From Mediterranea sp. An20 (GTDB lineage Bacteria > Bacteroidota > Bacteroidia > Bacteroidales > Bacteroidaceae), in contig NZ_NFJV01000017.1 in NCBI RefSeq assembly GCF_002160055.1, forward strand, positions 20,396 to 84,395: a stretch of 64,000 bases of DNA, given 5' to 3'. Made by a program: the position numbers and the translations under genes. Positions 9,118-16,315 of the stretch are shown in pieces. Under the pieces are notes generated by a model. The model was given only the letters and a program-made list of their open reading frames with translations, did no database searches and had not been told where the DNA came from. How positions within the stretch are numbered: position 1 is the first letter of the stretch; the number at the start of each line of letters is the position of its first letter.

Positions 9118-9125
9118 CAAAGATA
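9118..9125 (-). promoter_or_regulatory. AraC-type gene promoter, -7 element
   Basis: The minus strand reads TATCTTTG, a perfect TAnnTTTG, 26 bp upstream of the AraC-type start codon. It is divergent from the efflux promoter at 9233. Confidence 0.6.
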
Positions 9126-9232
9126 AGAATTATTTCGTTTGAAGCACGATTTATCTGACTGTATCGTACTATGAGAACATATCTTATGTGTAATGGAAAG
9201 GCGAGGTCCGGAAGCTAACCCTTATCTTTGCA

Positions 9233-9240
9233 TTCAGAAG
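9233..9240 (+). promoter_or_regulatory. Efflux operon promoter, -7 element
   Basis: TATCTTTG matches TAnnTTTG and lies 27 bp upstream of the TolC-like start. The ~110 bp between the two divergent -7 boxes is the natural place for AraC-type operators. Confidence 0.6.
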
Positions 9241-9267
9241 AATGTATAAAAAGAAAGCATAGAAGAT

Positions 9268-10566
9268 ATGAGGAAATGGAAGAGATACTTTTGCCTGCTT
9301 GCATGGATGGTGGCGGCTGGCGTTTCTGCCCAGGTGCCGGCAGATTCGCTTCTGCTTGAGTTGGAGACTTGCCAACGTCTGGCGCAAGACAATTATCCGC
9401 TGGTGCGGCGCTATGACCTGATTGAGCAGGCACGTGCCTACGACCTGTCTCATGCAGCCAAAGGCTATCTGCCTCAGTTGTCGCTGTCGGGCAAGGCAAC
9501 GTATCAGAGCGAGACCACAGAATTGCCGTTCGACATTCCCGGCATCGGACATATCGGCTTGCCCAAAGACCAGTATCAGGTGGGAATAGAAGTGCAGCAG
9601 ACGGTATGGGATGGTGGACAGATTCGCGCACGCAAGCGACAGACAGAGGCAGCTTCGGAGGTGGATGCAGAGAAGCAGCGGGTGGATATGTATGCCGTCA
9701 GAGAGCGCATCAATCAATTATTCTTCGGCATACTTCTGTTGGACGAACAGCTTCGTCAGAACGACATTCTGCAAGACGACTTAAAGCGCACGTATGACAA
9801 GGTAGTGGCTTATATGGCTCATGGCGTTGCCAACCAGAGCGATGTGGATGCCGTGCGCGTGGAAGAGCTGAATGCCAGCCAGCAGCGTGTGAGTCTGGAG
9901 GTGTCGCGTAGGGCATACATACAGATGTTGGGTGCCTTTATCGGGTGGAATCTGCCGGAAGATGTATCTTTGCAGAAGCCTGTGCCTGAGCAGGAAGATG
10001 AACAGAGCGTGGCTGCTTTGCCGGGCATAGCCCGTCCGGAAGTGGGCTGGCTGGCGGCGCAAGAGCGTCAGATAGACGTGCAGGAGTCGGCGTTGAAGAC
10101 AGGATACCTGCCTCGTCTGGGAGTGTTCGTGCAGGGAGCGTATGGCAATCCTGGATTGAACATGCTGAAAGACGACTTCAGTGCCTGGTTCATGGCAGGT
10201 ATTCGCCTGACTTGGAATTTCGGTAGCCTGTATACCTTAAAAGATGACCGCCGACTGTTGGATGTCAAGCGGCGCGAAGTGGAGGTGTCGCGCGATGCTT
10301 TTCTCTTCAACACCCGCCTGGAAGCTATCAGGCAAGATGCGCAGGTGCATGGCTTGCGCAGGCAGATGGCCGATGACGAGGAAATAATCCGCCTGCGGGG
10401 CAATATCCGCAGAACGGCAGAAGCCAAGGTGAAGAATGGCACGATGAGTGTGACCGACTTGCTGACGGAGATTAACCGCGAGAGTGGAGCACGCCTCGCC
10501 AAGGCTTTGCACGAAGTGCAGTGGTTGATGGAGATATGGCAACGGAAGCACGTGCTGAACGACTGA
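9268..10566 (+). CDS. TolC family outer-membrane efflux protein
   Basis: Outer-membrane channel component of a tripartite exporter. The 432-residue product starts with a signal peptide (MRKWKRYFCLLAWMVAAGVSAQ). Two TolC-type repeats follow, rich in long coiled-coil helices, with an Asp-Gly-Gly strand motif (VQQTVWDGGQI) in the first and LTWNFGSLYTLKDDRR in the second. The C terminus has the usual late helix (GTMSVTDLLTEINRESGARLAKALHEVQWLMEI). It is the first gene of the operon, followed by the HlyD-like adaptor after 75 bp, so it probably forms the exit duct for the ABC pump encoded just downstream. Confidence 0.92.
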   Translation: MRKWKRYFCLLAWMVAAGVSAQVPADSLLLELETCQRLAQDNYPLVRRYDLIEQARAYDLSHAAKGYLPQLSLSGKATYQSETTELPFDIPGIGHIGLPKDQYQVGIEVQQTVWDGGQIRARKRQTEAASEVDAEKQRVDMYAVRERINQLFFGILLLDEQLRQNDILQDDLKRTYDKVVAYMAHGVANQSDVDAVRVEELNASQQRVSLEVSRRAYIQMLGAFIGWNLPEDVSLQKPVPEQEDEQSVAALPGIARPEVGWLAAQERQIDVQESALKTGYLPRLGVFVQGAYGNPGLNMLKDDFSAWFMAGIRLTWNFGSLYTLKDDRRLLDVKRREVEVSRDAFLFNTRLEAIRQDAQVHGLRRQMADDEEIIRLRGNIRRTAEAKVKNGTMSVTDLLTEINRESGARLAKALHEVQWLMEIWQRKHVLND

Positions 10567-10641
10567 CGGGTGGATGTCGCTTTTTTTCTTCTTTCTTCTT
10601 CTGGAATTTGTTTACTCAATTTACTTTAATAGATACCCGAT

Positions 10642-11571
10642 ATGATTCATGTATTTTCAAGACATCTTGTTTCTATCCCGATGCTCAGCCTGGCGCTGGC
10701 TCCTGCTTTGCTGTCGTGTTCGGGAAGCTTGCCCGACTACGATGCCACCGGCACCTTCGAAGCTACCGAAGTGCTGGTATCTGCCGAAGCGCAAGGCAGG
10801 CTGATGGCTTTCGACGTAGAAGAGGGCGACAGCTTGCGGGCAGGCCAGGAAGTGGGCGTTGTCGACACGGTGCAACTGCATTTGCAGAAGCTGCAATTAG
10901 AGGCCAGCATGAAGTCGGTAGAACGTCAGCGGCCCGATATTCTGAAGCAGGTGGCAGCTACCAAAGAGCAAATATCACAAGCTGAGCGCGAGCGCAACCG
11001 ACTGGCCAGCCTCCTGAAGCTGGGAGCTGCCAACCAGAAAGACTTAGACGACGCCGAGAGCCTGCTGCGGACTCTGCGCAGCCAGCTTGACGCACAGAAT
11101 TCGTCTTTGCAAAACAACGACCAGAGCCTGTCCTGGCAAAGCTCGTCGGTAGCTGTGCAGGTGGCTCAAGTAGACGACCGCTTAGACAAATGTCATGTGC
11201 GCTCCCCGCTGACGGGCACTGTGCTGGCCAAATATGCCGAAGCCGGCGAACTGGTATCGACAGGGATGCCTCTGTTCAAGGTGGCAGACATGGAGCAGGT
11301 ATATCTGAGGGCATACGTCACGAGCGAGCAACTCTCGCGCCTGCATACGGGCCAGCGACTTACCGTCTATGCCGACTATGGCAAAGACATCCGCTACGAA
11401 TATCCCGGCTTGATTACTTGGATATCCGAGACGGCAGAATTCACTCCCAAGACCATCCTCACGAACGACGAACGCGCCAGCCAGGTATATGCCATCAAGA
11501 TTCTGGTGCGCAACGACGGCCGTTTGAAGCTGGGCATGTATGGAGGAATCTGTTTAGACGAAGAAGAATAA
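10642..11571 (+). CDS. HlyD/YbhG-like periplasmic adaptor, probable lipoprotein
   Basis: A 309-residue membrane fusion protein linking an inner-membrane pump to a TolC channel. A lipobox-like ALLSC lies near residues 24-28, followed by a split biotinyl-lipoyl half (GTFEATEVLVSAEAQGRLMAFDVEEGD). Then come a long helical hairpin (about 75-170) and the second lipoyl half with the HlyD beta domain (VRSPLTGTVLAKYAEAGELV). The combination of YbhG-like adaptor, YbhF-like double ATPase and two ABC-2 permeases matches the E. coli ybhGFSR layout. The ATPase gene starts 26 bp after its stop. Confidence 0.9.
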   Translation: MIHVFSRHLVSIPMLSLALAPALLSCSGSLPDYDATGTFEATEVLVSAEAQGRLMAFDVEEGDSLRAGQEVGVVDTVQLHLQKLQLEASMKSVERQRPDILKQVAATKEQISQAERERNRLASLLKLGAANQKDLDDAESLLRTLRSQLDAQNSSLQNNDQSLSWQSSSVAVQVAQVDDRLDKCHVRSPLTGTVLAKYAEAGELVSTGMPLFKVADMEQVYLRAYVTSEQLSRLHTGQRLTVYADYGKDIRYEYPGLITWISETAEFTPKTILTNDERASQVYAIKILVRNDGRLKLGMYGGICLDEEE

Positions 11572-11597
11572 CCAGGCAGAAAAGAGGAGGCGATGCA

Positions 11598-13058
11598 ATG
11601 GAACTGGCAGTAGTAGCTACCGACATCCAGAAACGCTACGGAAAGGTGGAAGCGCTGCGGGGCGTGTCTTTCGCGGTGCGCAAAGGCGAATTGTTCGGAC
11701 TGATTGGCCCCGACGGAGCAGGCAAGACCTCGCTGTTCCGCATACTGGCCACGCTCTTGACGGCAGATGCCGGGCAGGCCACGGTGTGCGGGCTCGACGT
11801 GGTGCGCGATTATCAGGCGATTCGCAGCAAGATAGGCTATATGCCCGGACGCTTTTCGCTTTACCAAGACCTCACGGTGGAAGAAAATCTGGAGCTGTTT
11901 GCCACCGTGTTCCGCACCTCTGTCCGTGCCAATTACGAATTGGTGCGCGACATTTACAGCCAGATTGAGCCTTTCCGCAAGCGGCGTGCCGGAGCCTTGT
12001 CGGGCGGGATGAAGCAGAAGCTGGCTCTGTCGTGTGCGCTCATCCACAAACCGGAGGTGCTGCTGCTGGACGAACCTACCACCGGAGTAGACCCCGTTTC
12101 GCGACGGGAGTTCTGGCAGATGCTCCAGCGCTTGCGGAGCGAAGACATCACCGTGGTAGTCTCGACGCCCATCGTCGACGAGGCACGGCAGTGCGACCGC
12201 ATCGCCTTCATCAACGAGGGGGTTATCCGCGGCATCGATGTTCCCGGCGCCGTCTTGCAGCGTTTCGCATCCATTCTCTGCCCCGAAGCATTGAGCCATG
12301 CGCATGCCGTGCAGCATCCCGAACCCGTCATACAAGTGCAGCACCTGACCAAACGCTTCGGCTCTTTTACGGCTGTCGACCATATCTCTTTCGAGGTGCA
12401 CCGCGGAGAGATATTCGGTTTTCTCGGAGCCAACGGAGCAGGCAAGACCACGGCCATGCGCATGCTCACCGGGTTGAGCCTCCCCACCGAAGGCAAAGCC
12501 GTCGTGGCAGGATATGACGTAGCTGTCCAGCCGGAAGAAGTCAAACGGCACATCGGATACATGAGCCAGAAATTTTCTCTTTACAACGACCTGAAGGTAT
12601 GGGAGAACATCCGCCTCTTTGCCGGCATCTACGGCGTGCCCCGCCAACAGATTGCTCCCCGCATGGAAGAGATGCTGGCACGCATCGGGCTGGCTTCCGA
12701 GCGCGATACGCCGGTGGGGCGTCTGCCTTTGGGCTGGAAGCAAAGGCTGGCTTTTTCGACAGCCATCTTCCACCGTCCGGACATCGTTTTCCTGGACGAA
12801 CCGACGGGAGGGGTAGACCCCGCCACCAGGAAGCAGTTTTGGGAATTGATATACCGGGTGGCAGAAAGCGGCATCACCGTGTTTGTGACCACCCATTTCA
12901 TGGACGAGGCCGAATATTGCGACCGCCTCTCTATCATGGTCGACGGGCAAATCCGCGCCTTAGACACCCCCGCCGCCTTGAAGGAGCGGTTCGGGGCGGC
13001 AACGATGGATGAGGTATTCCGGCGTCTGGCACGTGAAGCGAGGTGGGGAGAATCATGA
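11598..13058 (+). CDS. Fused double-domain ABC ATPase (YbhF-like)
   Basis: Two ABC nucleotide-binding domains in one 486-residue chain power the two ABC-2 permeases encoded next. NBD1 (about 5-215) has Walker A GPDGAGKTS, signature LSGGMKQK and Walker B LLLDEPTTGVDP, but its H-loop reads STPIVDEA, with Pro replacing His. NBD2 (about 250-480) has Walker A GANGAGKTT, Walker B VFLDEPTGGVDP and a normal H-loop TTHFMDEAE, but a degenerate signature LPLGWKQR. In the head-to-tail dimer one composite site is therefore canonical and the other is doubly degenerate. I chose ATG 11598 because AGAGGAGG sits 7 bp upstream and homology begins at MELAVVATDIQKRYG. The frame is open further upstream, but that is antiparallel to HlyD coding and not needed. 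Confidence 0.93.
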   Translation: MELAVVATDIQKRYGKVEALRGVSFAVRKGELFGLIGPDGAGKTSLFRILATLLTADAGQATVCGLDVVRDYQAIRSKIGYMPGRFSLYQDLTVEENLELFATVFRTSVRANYELVRDIYSQIEPFRKRRAGALSGGMKQKLALSCALIHKPEVLLLDEPTTGVDPVSRREFWQMLQRLRSEDITVVVSTPIVDEARQCDRIAFINEGVIRGIDVPGAVLQRFASILCPEALSHAHAVQHPEPVIQVQHLTKRFGSFTAVDHISFEVHRGEIFGFLGANGAGKTTAMRMLTGLSLPTEGKAVVAGYDVAVQPEEVKRHIGYMSQKFSLYNDLKVWENIRLFAGIYGVPRQQIAPRMEEMLARIGLASERDTPVGRLPLGWKQRLAFSTAIFHRPDIVFLDEPTGGVDPATRKQFWELIYRVAESGITVFVTTHFMDEAEYCDRLSIMVDGQIRALDTPAALKERFGAATMDEVFRRLAREARWGES

Positions 13059-14155
13059 AACAGTTTGCAGCATTTGTACGTAAAGAATTCTGCCATATCT
13101 TCCGCGACCGGCGGACGATGCTCATCCTGCTGGCCATGCCTGTGGTGCAGATTATCCTCTTTGGCTTTGCCATCACCACCGAGGTGAAGGATGTGCGCAC
13201 GGCGGTGGTCGACCCCTCCGACGATGTCCTGACCCGCCGCATCATCAGCCAGATAGATGCTTCGGAGTATTTCAGGGTGACGGAACATCTGTCGTCGCCA
13301 CTCGAAGCGGAGCAGGCTTTCCGCCGGGGCGAAATCGACTTGGCTGTCGTGTTCAGCCCCCGTTTCATGGACCGTCTGCCTGCCGGTGAAGCCCGCATAC
13401 AGCTCATCTCCGACGCCACCGACCCCAACATGGCAGCCCAGCAGTCGGGATATGCCTCTTCCATCATTCTTTCTGCCGGGCAGCAGTGGCTGTCGCCCGG
13501 GCAGGGGGTGGCAGTGGTTGTCCCCCGGCTGAAGCTGCTGTATAATCCGGGCATGCTGAGTGCTTACAACTTTGTGCCGGGAGTGATGGGGCTGATACTG
13601 ATGCTGTTGTGTGCCATGATGACCTCCATTTCCATTGTGCGCGAGAAAGAGACCGGCACGATGGAGGCGCTGCTTGTCTCGCCCATGCGGCCGTTGCATG
13701 TCATTCTGGCCAAGCTGGTGCCTTATTTCGTCTTGTCGTGTGTCAACCTGCTCACCATCCTGCTTCTGTCGGTCTTTGTCTTGCAGGTGCCGGTGGCGGG
13801 CAGTCTGTCGGGATTGGCGGCGGTGTCAGGATTATTTATTGTCGTATCTTTGTCATTAGGGTTGCTCATCTCCACGCTGACGCAGACTCAGGTGGCTGCC
13901 ATGCTTGTGTCGGGTTTGGTGCTGATGATGCCTACCATGTTGTTGTCGGGCATGATATTTCCCATCGAGAGCATGCCGGTATTGTTGCAGGGGCTGTCAG
14001 TCTTGGTGCCGGCGCGTTGGTATATCTCTGCGGTGCGCAAGCTGATGATTATGGGAGTCGATGTGGGCTATGTGTGGCAGGAAGTCGGCGTGTTGTTGCT
14101 GATGGCAGTATTGTTTGTAAGCATAAGTTTAAAAAAGTTCAAGGACCGTTTATGA
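13055..14155 (+). CDS. ABC-2 type permease (YbhS/YhhJ-like)
   Basis: A 366-residue inner-membrane permease. It has one N-terminal membrane segment (MLILLAMPVVQIILFGFAI), a large extracytoplasmic domain of about 130 residues, and five to six further segments from residue 175 on. The ABC-2 signature around IVREKETGTMEALLVSP is clear. The ATG overlaps the ATPase stop by 4 bp (ATGA), and its own stop overlaps the next permease start, so the three genes are translationally coupled. It presumably forms a heterodimer with the next product. The substrate is unknown; family members export drugs or lipids. Confidence 0.9.
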   Translation: MKQFAAFVRKEFCHIFRDRRTMLILLAMPVVQIILFGFAITTEVKDVRTAVVDPSDDVLTRRIISQIDASEYFRVTEHLSSPLEAEQAFRRGEIDLAVVFSPRFMDRLPAGEARIQLISDATDPNMAAQQSGYASSIILSAGQQWLSPGQGVAVVVPRLKLLYNPGMLSAYNFVPGVMGLILMLLCAMMTSISIVREKETGTMEALLVSPMRPLHVILAKLVPYFVLSCVNLLTILLLSVFVLQVPVAGSLSGLAAVSGLFIVVSLSLGLLISTLTQTQVAAMLVSGLVLMMPTMLLSGMIFPIESMPVLLQGLSVLVPARWYISAVRKLMIMGVDVGYVWQEVGVLLLMAVLFVSISLKKFKDRL

Positions 14156-15231
14156 TGATACGTTATTTGATAGAGAAAGAATTCAAGCAATTGGTGCGCA
14201 ATCCTTTTCTGCCCAAGCTGATATTGATTTTCCCTTGCATGATGATGTTGCTGATGCCCTGGGCAGCCAATTTGGAGGTGAAAGACATACGTCTGGCGGT
14301 GGTAGACGCCGACCACAGCCAGCTGTCGCGCCGTTTGTTGGAGAAGGTTTCGTCGTCGGTCGACTACTTCCGCACGGTGGCATTTCCGGGCACGTGGAAC
14401 GAGGCGCTGCGTTGTGTGGAGTCGGGGCAGGCAGATGCCATTTTGGAGATTCCGCGCGGTTTCGAGCGTCAGTGCATGCGCGGTGCGGAAAGTCCGGTGC
14501 TGATAGCCGTCAATGCCGTCAACGGCACCAAGGGCGGTCTGGCAGGTTCTTATCTCACCACGGTGCTCTCGTCGGTGCAGCCAGGGGTGCCGCAGGTGGG
14601 GGTAGAGACGCAGTATCTGTTCAATCCGTCGTTGGACTACAAGCACTTCATCGTGCCGGCGCTGATGGTGATGCTGCTGACCTTGCTGTGTGGTTTCCTG
14701 CCTTCGCTCAATGTGGTGGGCGAGAAAGAGGCCGGCACCATCGAGCAGATTAACGTGACTCCCGTTCGCAAGTTTGTGTTCATCTTGGCCAAGCTGGTAC
14801 CTTATTGGCTGATAGGCTTCGTGGTGCTGACGTTGTGTTTCGTGCTGGCGTGGATGCTTTACAGCGTGGTGCCCGTGGGCAGTTTCCTCACCATCTACGG
14901 CTTTGCCTTGGTCTTTTTGGTCGTGGTGTCGGGCTTCGGGCTGGTCATCTCCAACTATTCCGACACGCTGCAGCAGGCTATGTTCGTCATGTTCTTTTTC
15001 CTCCTTCTGTTCATCCTGATGAGCGGCTTGTTTACTCCCATCCGCAGCATGCCGCTCTGGGCGCAGGCCATCACGTGGGTCAACCCGTTGAGGTATTTCG
15101 TCGAGGTGATGCGCGCGGTCTACCTGCGGGGCAGCGGTGTGGCCGACCTCTTGCCGCAACTGGGTGCCTTGGCGGGCTTTGCCGTGGTTTTCAACCTTTG
15201 GGCGGTAAGGAGCTACCGGAAGAGGGCGTAA
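14152..15231 (+). CDS. ABC-2 type permease (YbhR-like)
   Basis: A 359-residue paralogue and likely partner of the preceding permease. The same layout is visible: first membrane segment LIFPCMMMLLMPWAANL, extracytoplasmic domain about 45-175, ABC-2 signature VVGEKEAGTIEQINVTPVRKF, then a hydrophobic C-terminal half ending in a basic tail. The start codon overlaps the upstream stop (ATGATGA); a second ATG 3 bp later is possible. It is the last gene of the efflux operon. No hairpin with a good T-run is seen right after the stop at 15231. Confidence 0.9.
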   Translation: MMIRYLIEKEFKQLVRNPFLPKLILIFPCMMMLLMPWAANLEVKDIRLAVVDADHSQLSRRLLEKVSSSVDYFRTVAFPGTWNEALRCVESGQADAILEIPRGFERQCMRGAESPVLIAVNAVNGTKGGLAGSYLTTVLSSVQPGVPQVGVETQYLFNPSLDYKHFIVPALMVMLLTLLCGFLPSLNVVGEKEAGTIEQINVTPVRKFVFILAKLVPYWLIGFVVLTLCFVLAWMLYSVVPVGSFLTIYGFALVFLVVVSGFGLVISNYSDTLQQAMFVMFFFLLLFILMSGLFTPIRSMPLWAQAITWVNPLRYFVEVMRAVYLRGSGVADLLPQLGALAGFAVVFNLWAVRSYRKRA

Positions 15232-15337
15232 CTTCTTTCCTCCTTTCTGCAAAGCGCCCGCCCCTGCCTCGGCGGCGGTGAGGGTGGTTTGTGCTCTCGG
15301 GTTGTTTCTCTGTTTCGGTGTCTGGGCCTTGACGCCG

Positions 15338-15369
15338 CAAAAGTAGCACTAAGTTTTGGAATTGCCAAA
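15338..15369 (-). promoter_or_regulatory. Outward promoter in left repeat arm
   Basis: On the minus strand TTTG (15369-15366) is followed after exactly 20 bp by TACTTTTG (15345-15338). This matches both Bacteroidetes promoter boxes with ideal spacing. It fires leftward, antisense to the 3' end of the second ABC-2 permease gene. Confidence 0.5.
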
Positions 15370-15979
15370 TAACGGGTGCCTTTAAGGGGGATTTTTGGAC
15401 GGAGACCTGTAAGAAATCTTTGTTTTCTGCTGATAGCCAGTTGTTTATGCGCGCAGTAAAAGATAATTGAGAATTGAGAATTGAGAATTAATAATTGAGA
15501 TAATTGAGATTTGAGATAATTGTGATTTGAGATTCGTGGTTTGACCCTTCGAGGTCGATGGAAGGGGGGGGAAGATGAGATAGTTCCGCAGGTGTTCCCC
15601 TGCGGGGAGCCACCAGCGGTTACCCATCGTTCAACCTCTTTGAGATTGGTCTGTCGGCAAAATGACGGAAGGGCACAGAGTCCGCGGCTTCGCCACATAC
15701 GAGAGAAGGGAAAATAACTCTGTGAGCTATGGGCAAGAAAACAAAACTCTGTGTCTCCGTGCCTCTGTGTTTAAGTAATCAATCAGTTTTGCACATTTAC
15801 TATCTCAAATCTCAATTATCTCAAATCTCAAATCACAATTATCACAATTATCTCAAATCACAATTATCTCAATTATTAATTCTCAATTTTCACTGCGCGT
15901 ATAAGCAACTGGCTATCAGTAAGAAACAAAGATTTCTCGCAGGCCTCCGTCCCAAAATCCCCCTTAAAGGCACCCGTTG

Positions 15980-16011
15980 TTTGGCAGTTTCAAACATAAA
16001 TACTATCTTTG
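15980..16011 (+). promoter_or_regulatory. Outward promoter in right repeat arm
   Basis: TTTG (15980-15983), 20 bp, then TATCTTTG (16004-16011): both boxes at ideal spacing. It fires rightward and would give a ~300-nt leader to pheT. Confidence 0.55.
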
Positions 16012-16271
16012 TATCGTCAAGGCCAAGACATCGAAAGGGAGAACAATAAAAGGGTGTGAACCCAACTGCAAAACGCCCGCAGGCGTAGCCGTTTGAAGAG
16101 ATAAACAGCGGGTGGACGTGCAAGAAAAAGAAGTGATACGAAACGCAGAGGCATAGGGGTGCGTCAAAAAAAACACTATCGAAACAGCTCACATTACGCA
16201 TAGTGAGCCGCCCCGCTCCGGCAGGTAGCTAAATTCCGCTCCGATATGCCCGCTGTTATCAAAATTCTTAT

Positions 16272-16279
16272 TACCTTTG
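16272..16279 (+). promoter_or_regulatory. Proximal pheT promoter, -7 element
   Basis: TACCTTTG matches TAnnTTTG, 36 bp upstream of the pheT ATG. It has no clear -33 box. Confidence 0.5.
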
Positions 16280-16315
16280 CAAGTCCATTTTTGAAATCTA
16301 TAAAAACTATTCGAT

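Larger units (their letters stand above)
15302..16046. repeat. Large imperfect inverted repeat (arms ~235-245 bp, spacer ~265 bp)
   Basis: The left arm, about 15302-15535, matches the reverse complement of the right arm, about 15802-16046. Shared landmarks include the promoter block, AACGGGTGCCTTTAAGGGGG, the segment with CTGATAGCCAGTTG, and an AT-rich tract built from TAATTGAGAT/ATTTGAGATAATTGTG units. The AT-rich tract also appears at 20143-20200. The two arms differ by scattered substitutions and by the number of AT-rich units. No transposase is present. Confidence 0.75.
15232..16315. other. Gene-free 1.1-kb region with repeats and promoters
   Basis: No convincing gene is present. The longest frames here are built from the AT-rich repeats. 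The stretch contains a large inverted repeat (15302-16046), a small GC-rich hairpin between its arms (CCGCAGG/CCTGCGG near 15585-15605), two outward promoters and the proximal pheT promoter. Near 16174-16208 there are short alternative stems (GCTCAC/GTGAGC and CACTAT/ATAGTG) in what would be the longer pheT leader. Confidence 0.6.

Noticed and set aside
11190..11597. N-terminal extension of the fused ABC ATPase
   Set aside because: The extension overlaps the HlyD-like gene in another frame. A strong ribosome site and the family start lie at 11598.
15802..15893. CRISPR or tRNA cluster in the AT-rich repeat tracts
   Set aside because: Units are short, variable and without spacers; no tRNA-like arms or TTCRA loop can be found.
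15729..16049. 106-codon frame in the gene-free region
   Set aside because: Its sequence is the translated AT-rich repeat tract and inverted-repeat arm, with no family likeness or promoter/ribosome site.
16040..16315. Attenuator or riboswitch in the pheT leader
   Set aside because: Only 6-bp stems (GCTCAC/GTGAGC, CACTAT/ATAGTG) are visible, there is no Phe-rich leader peptide and no terminator before pheT.
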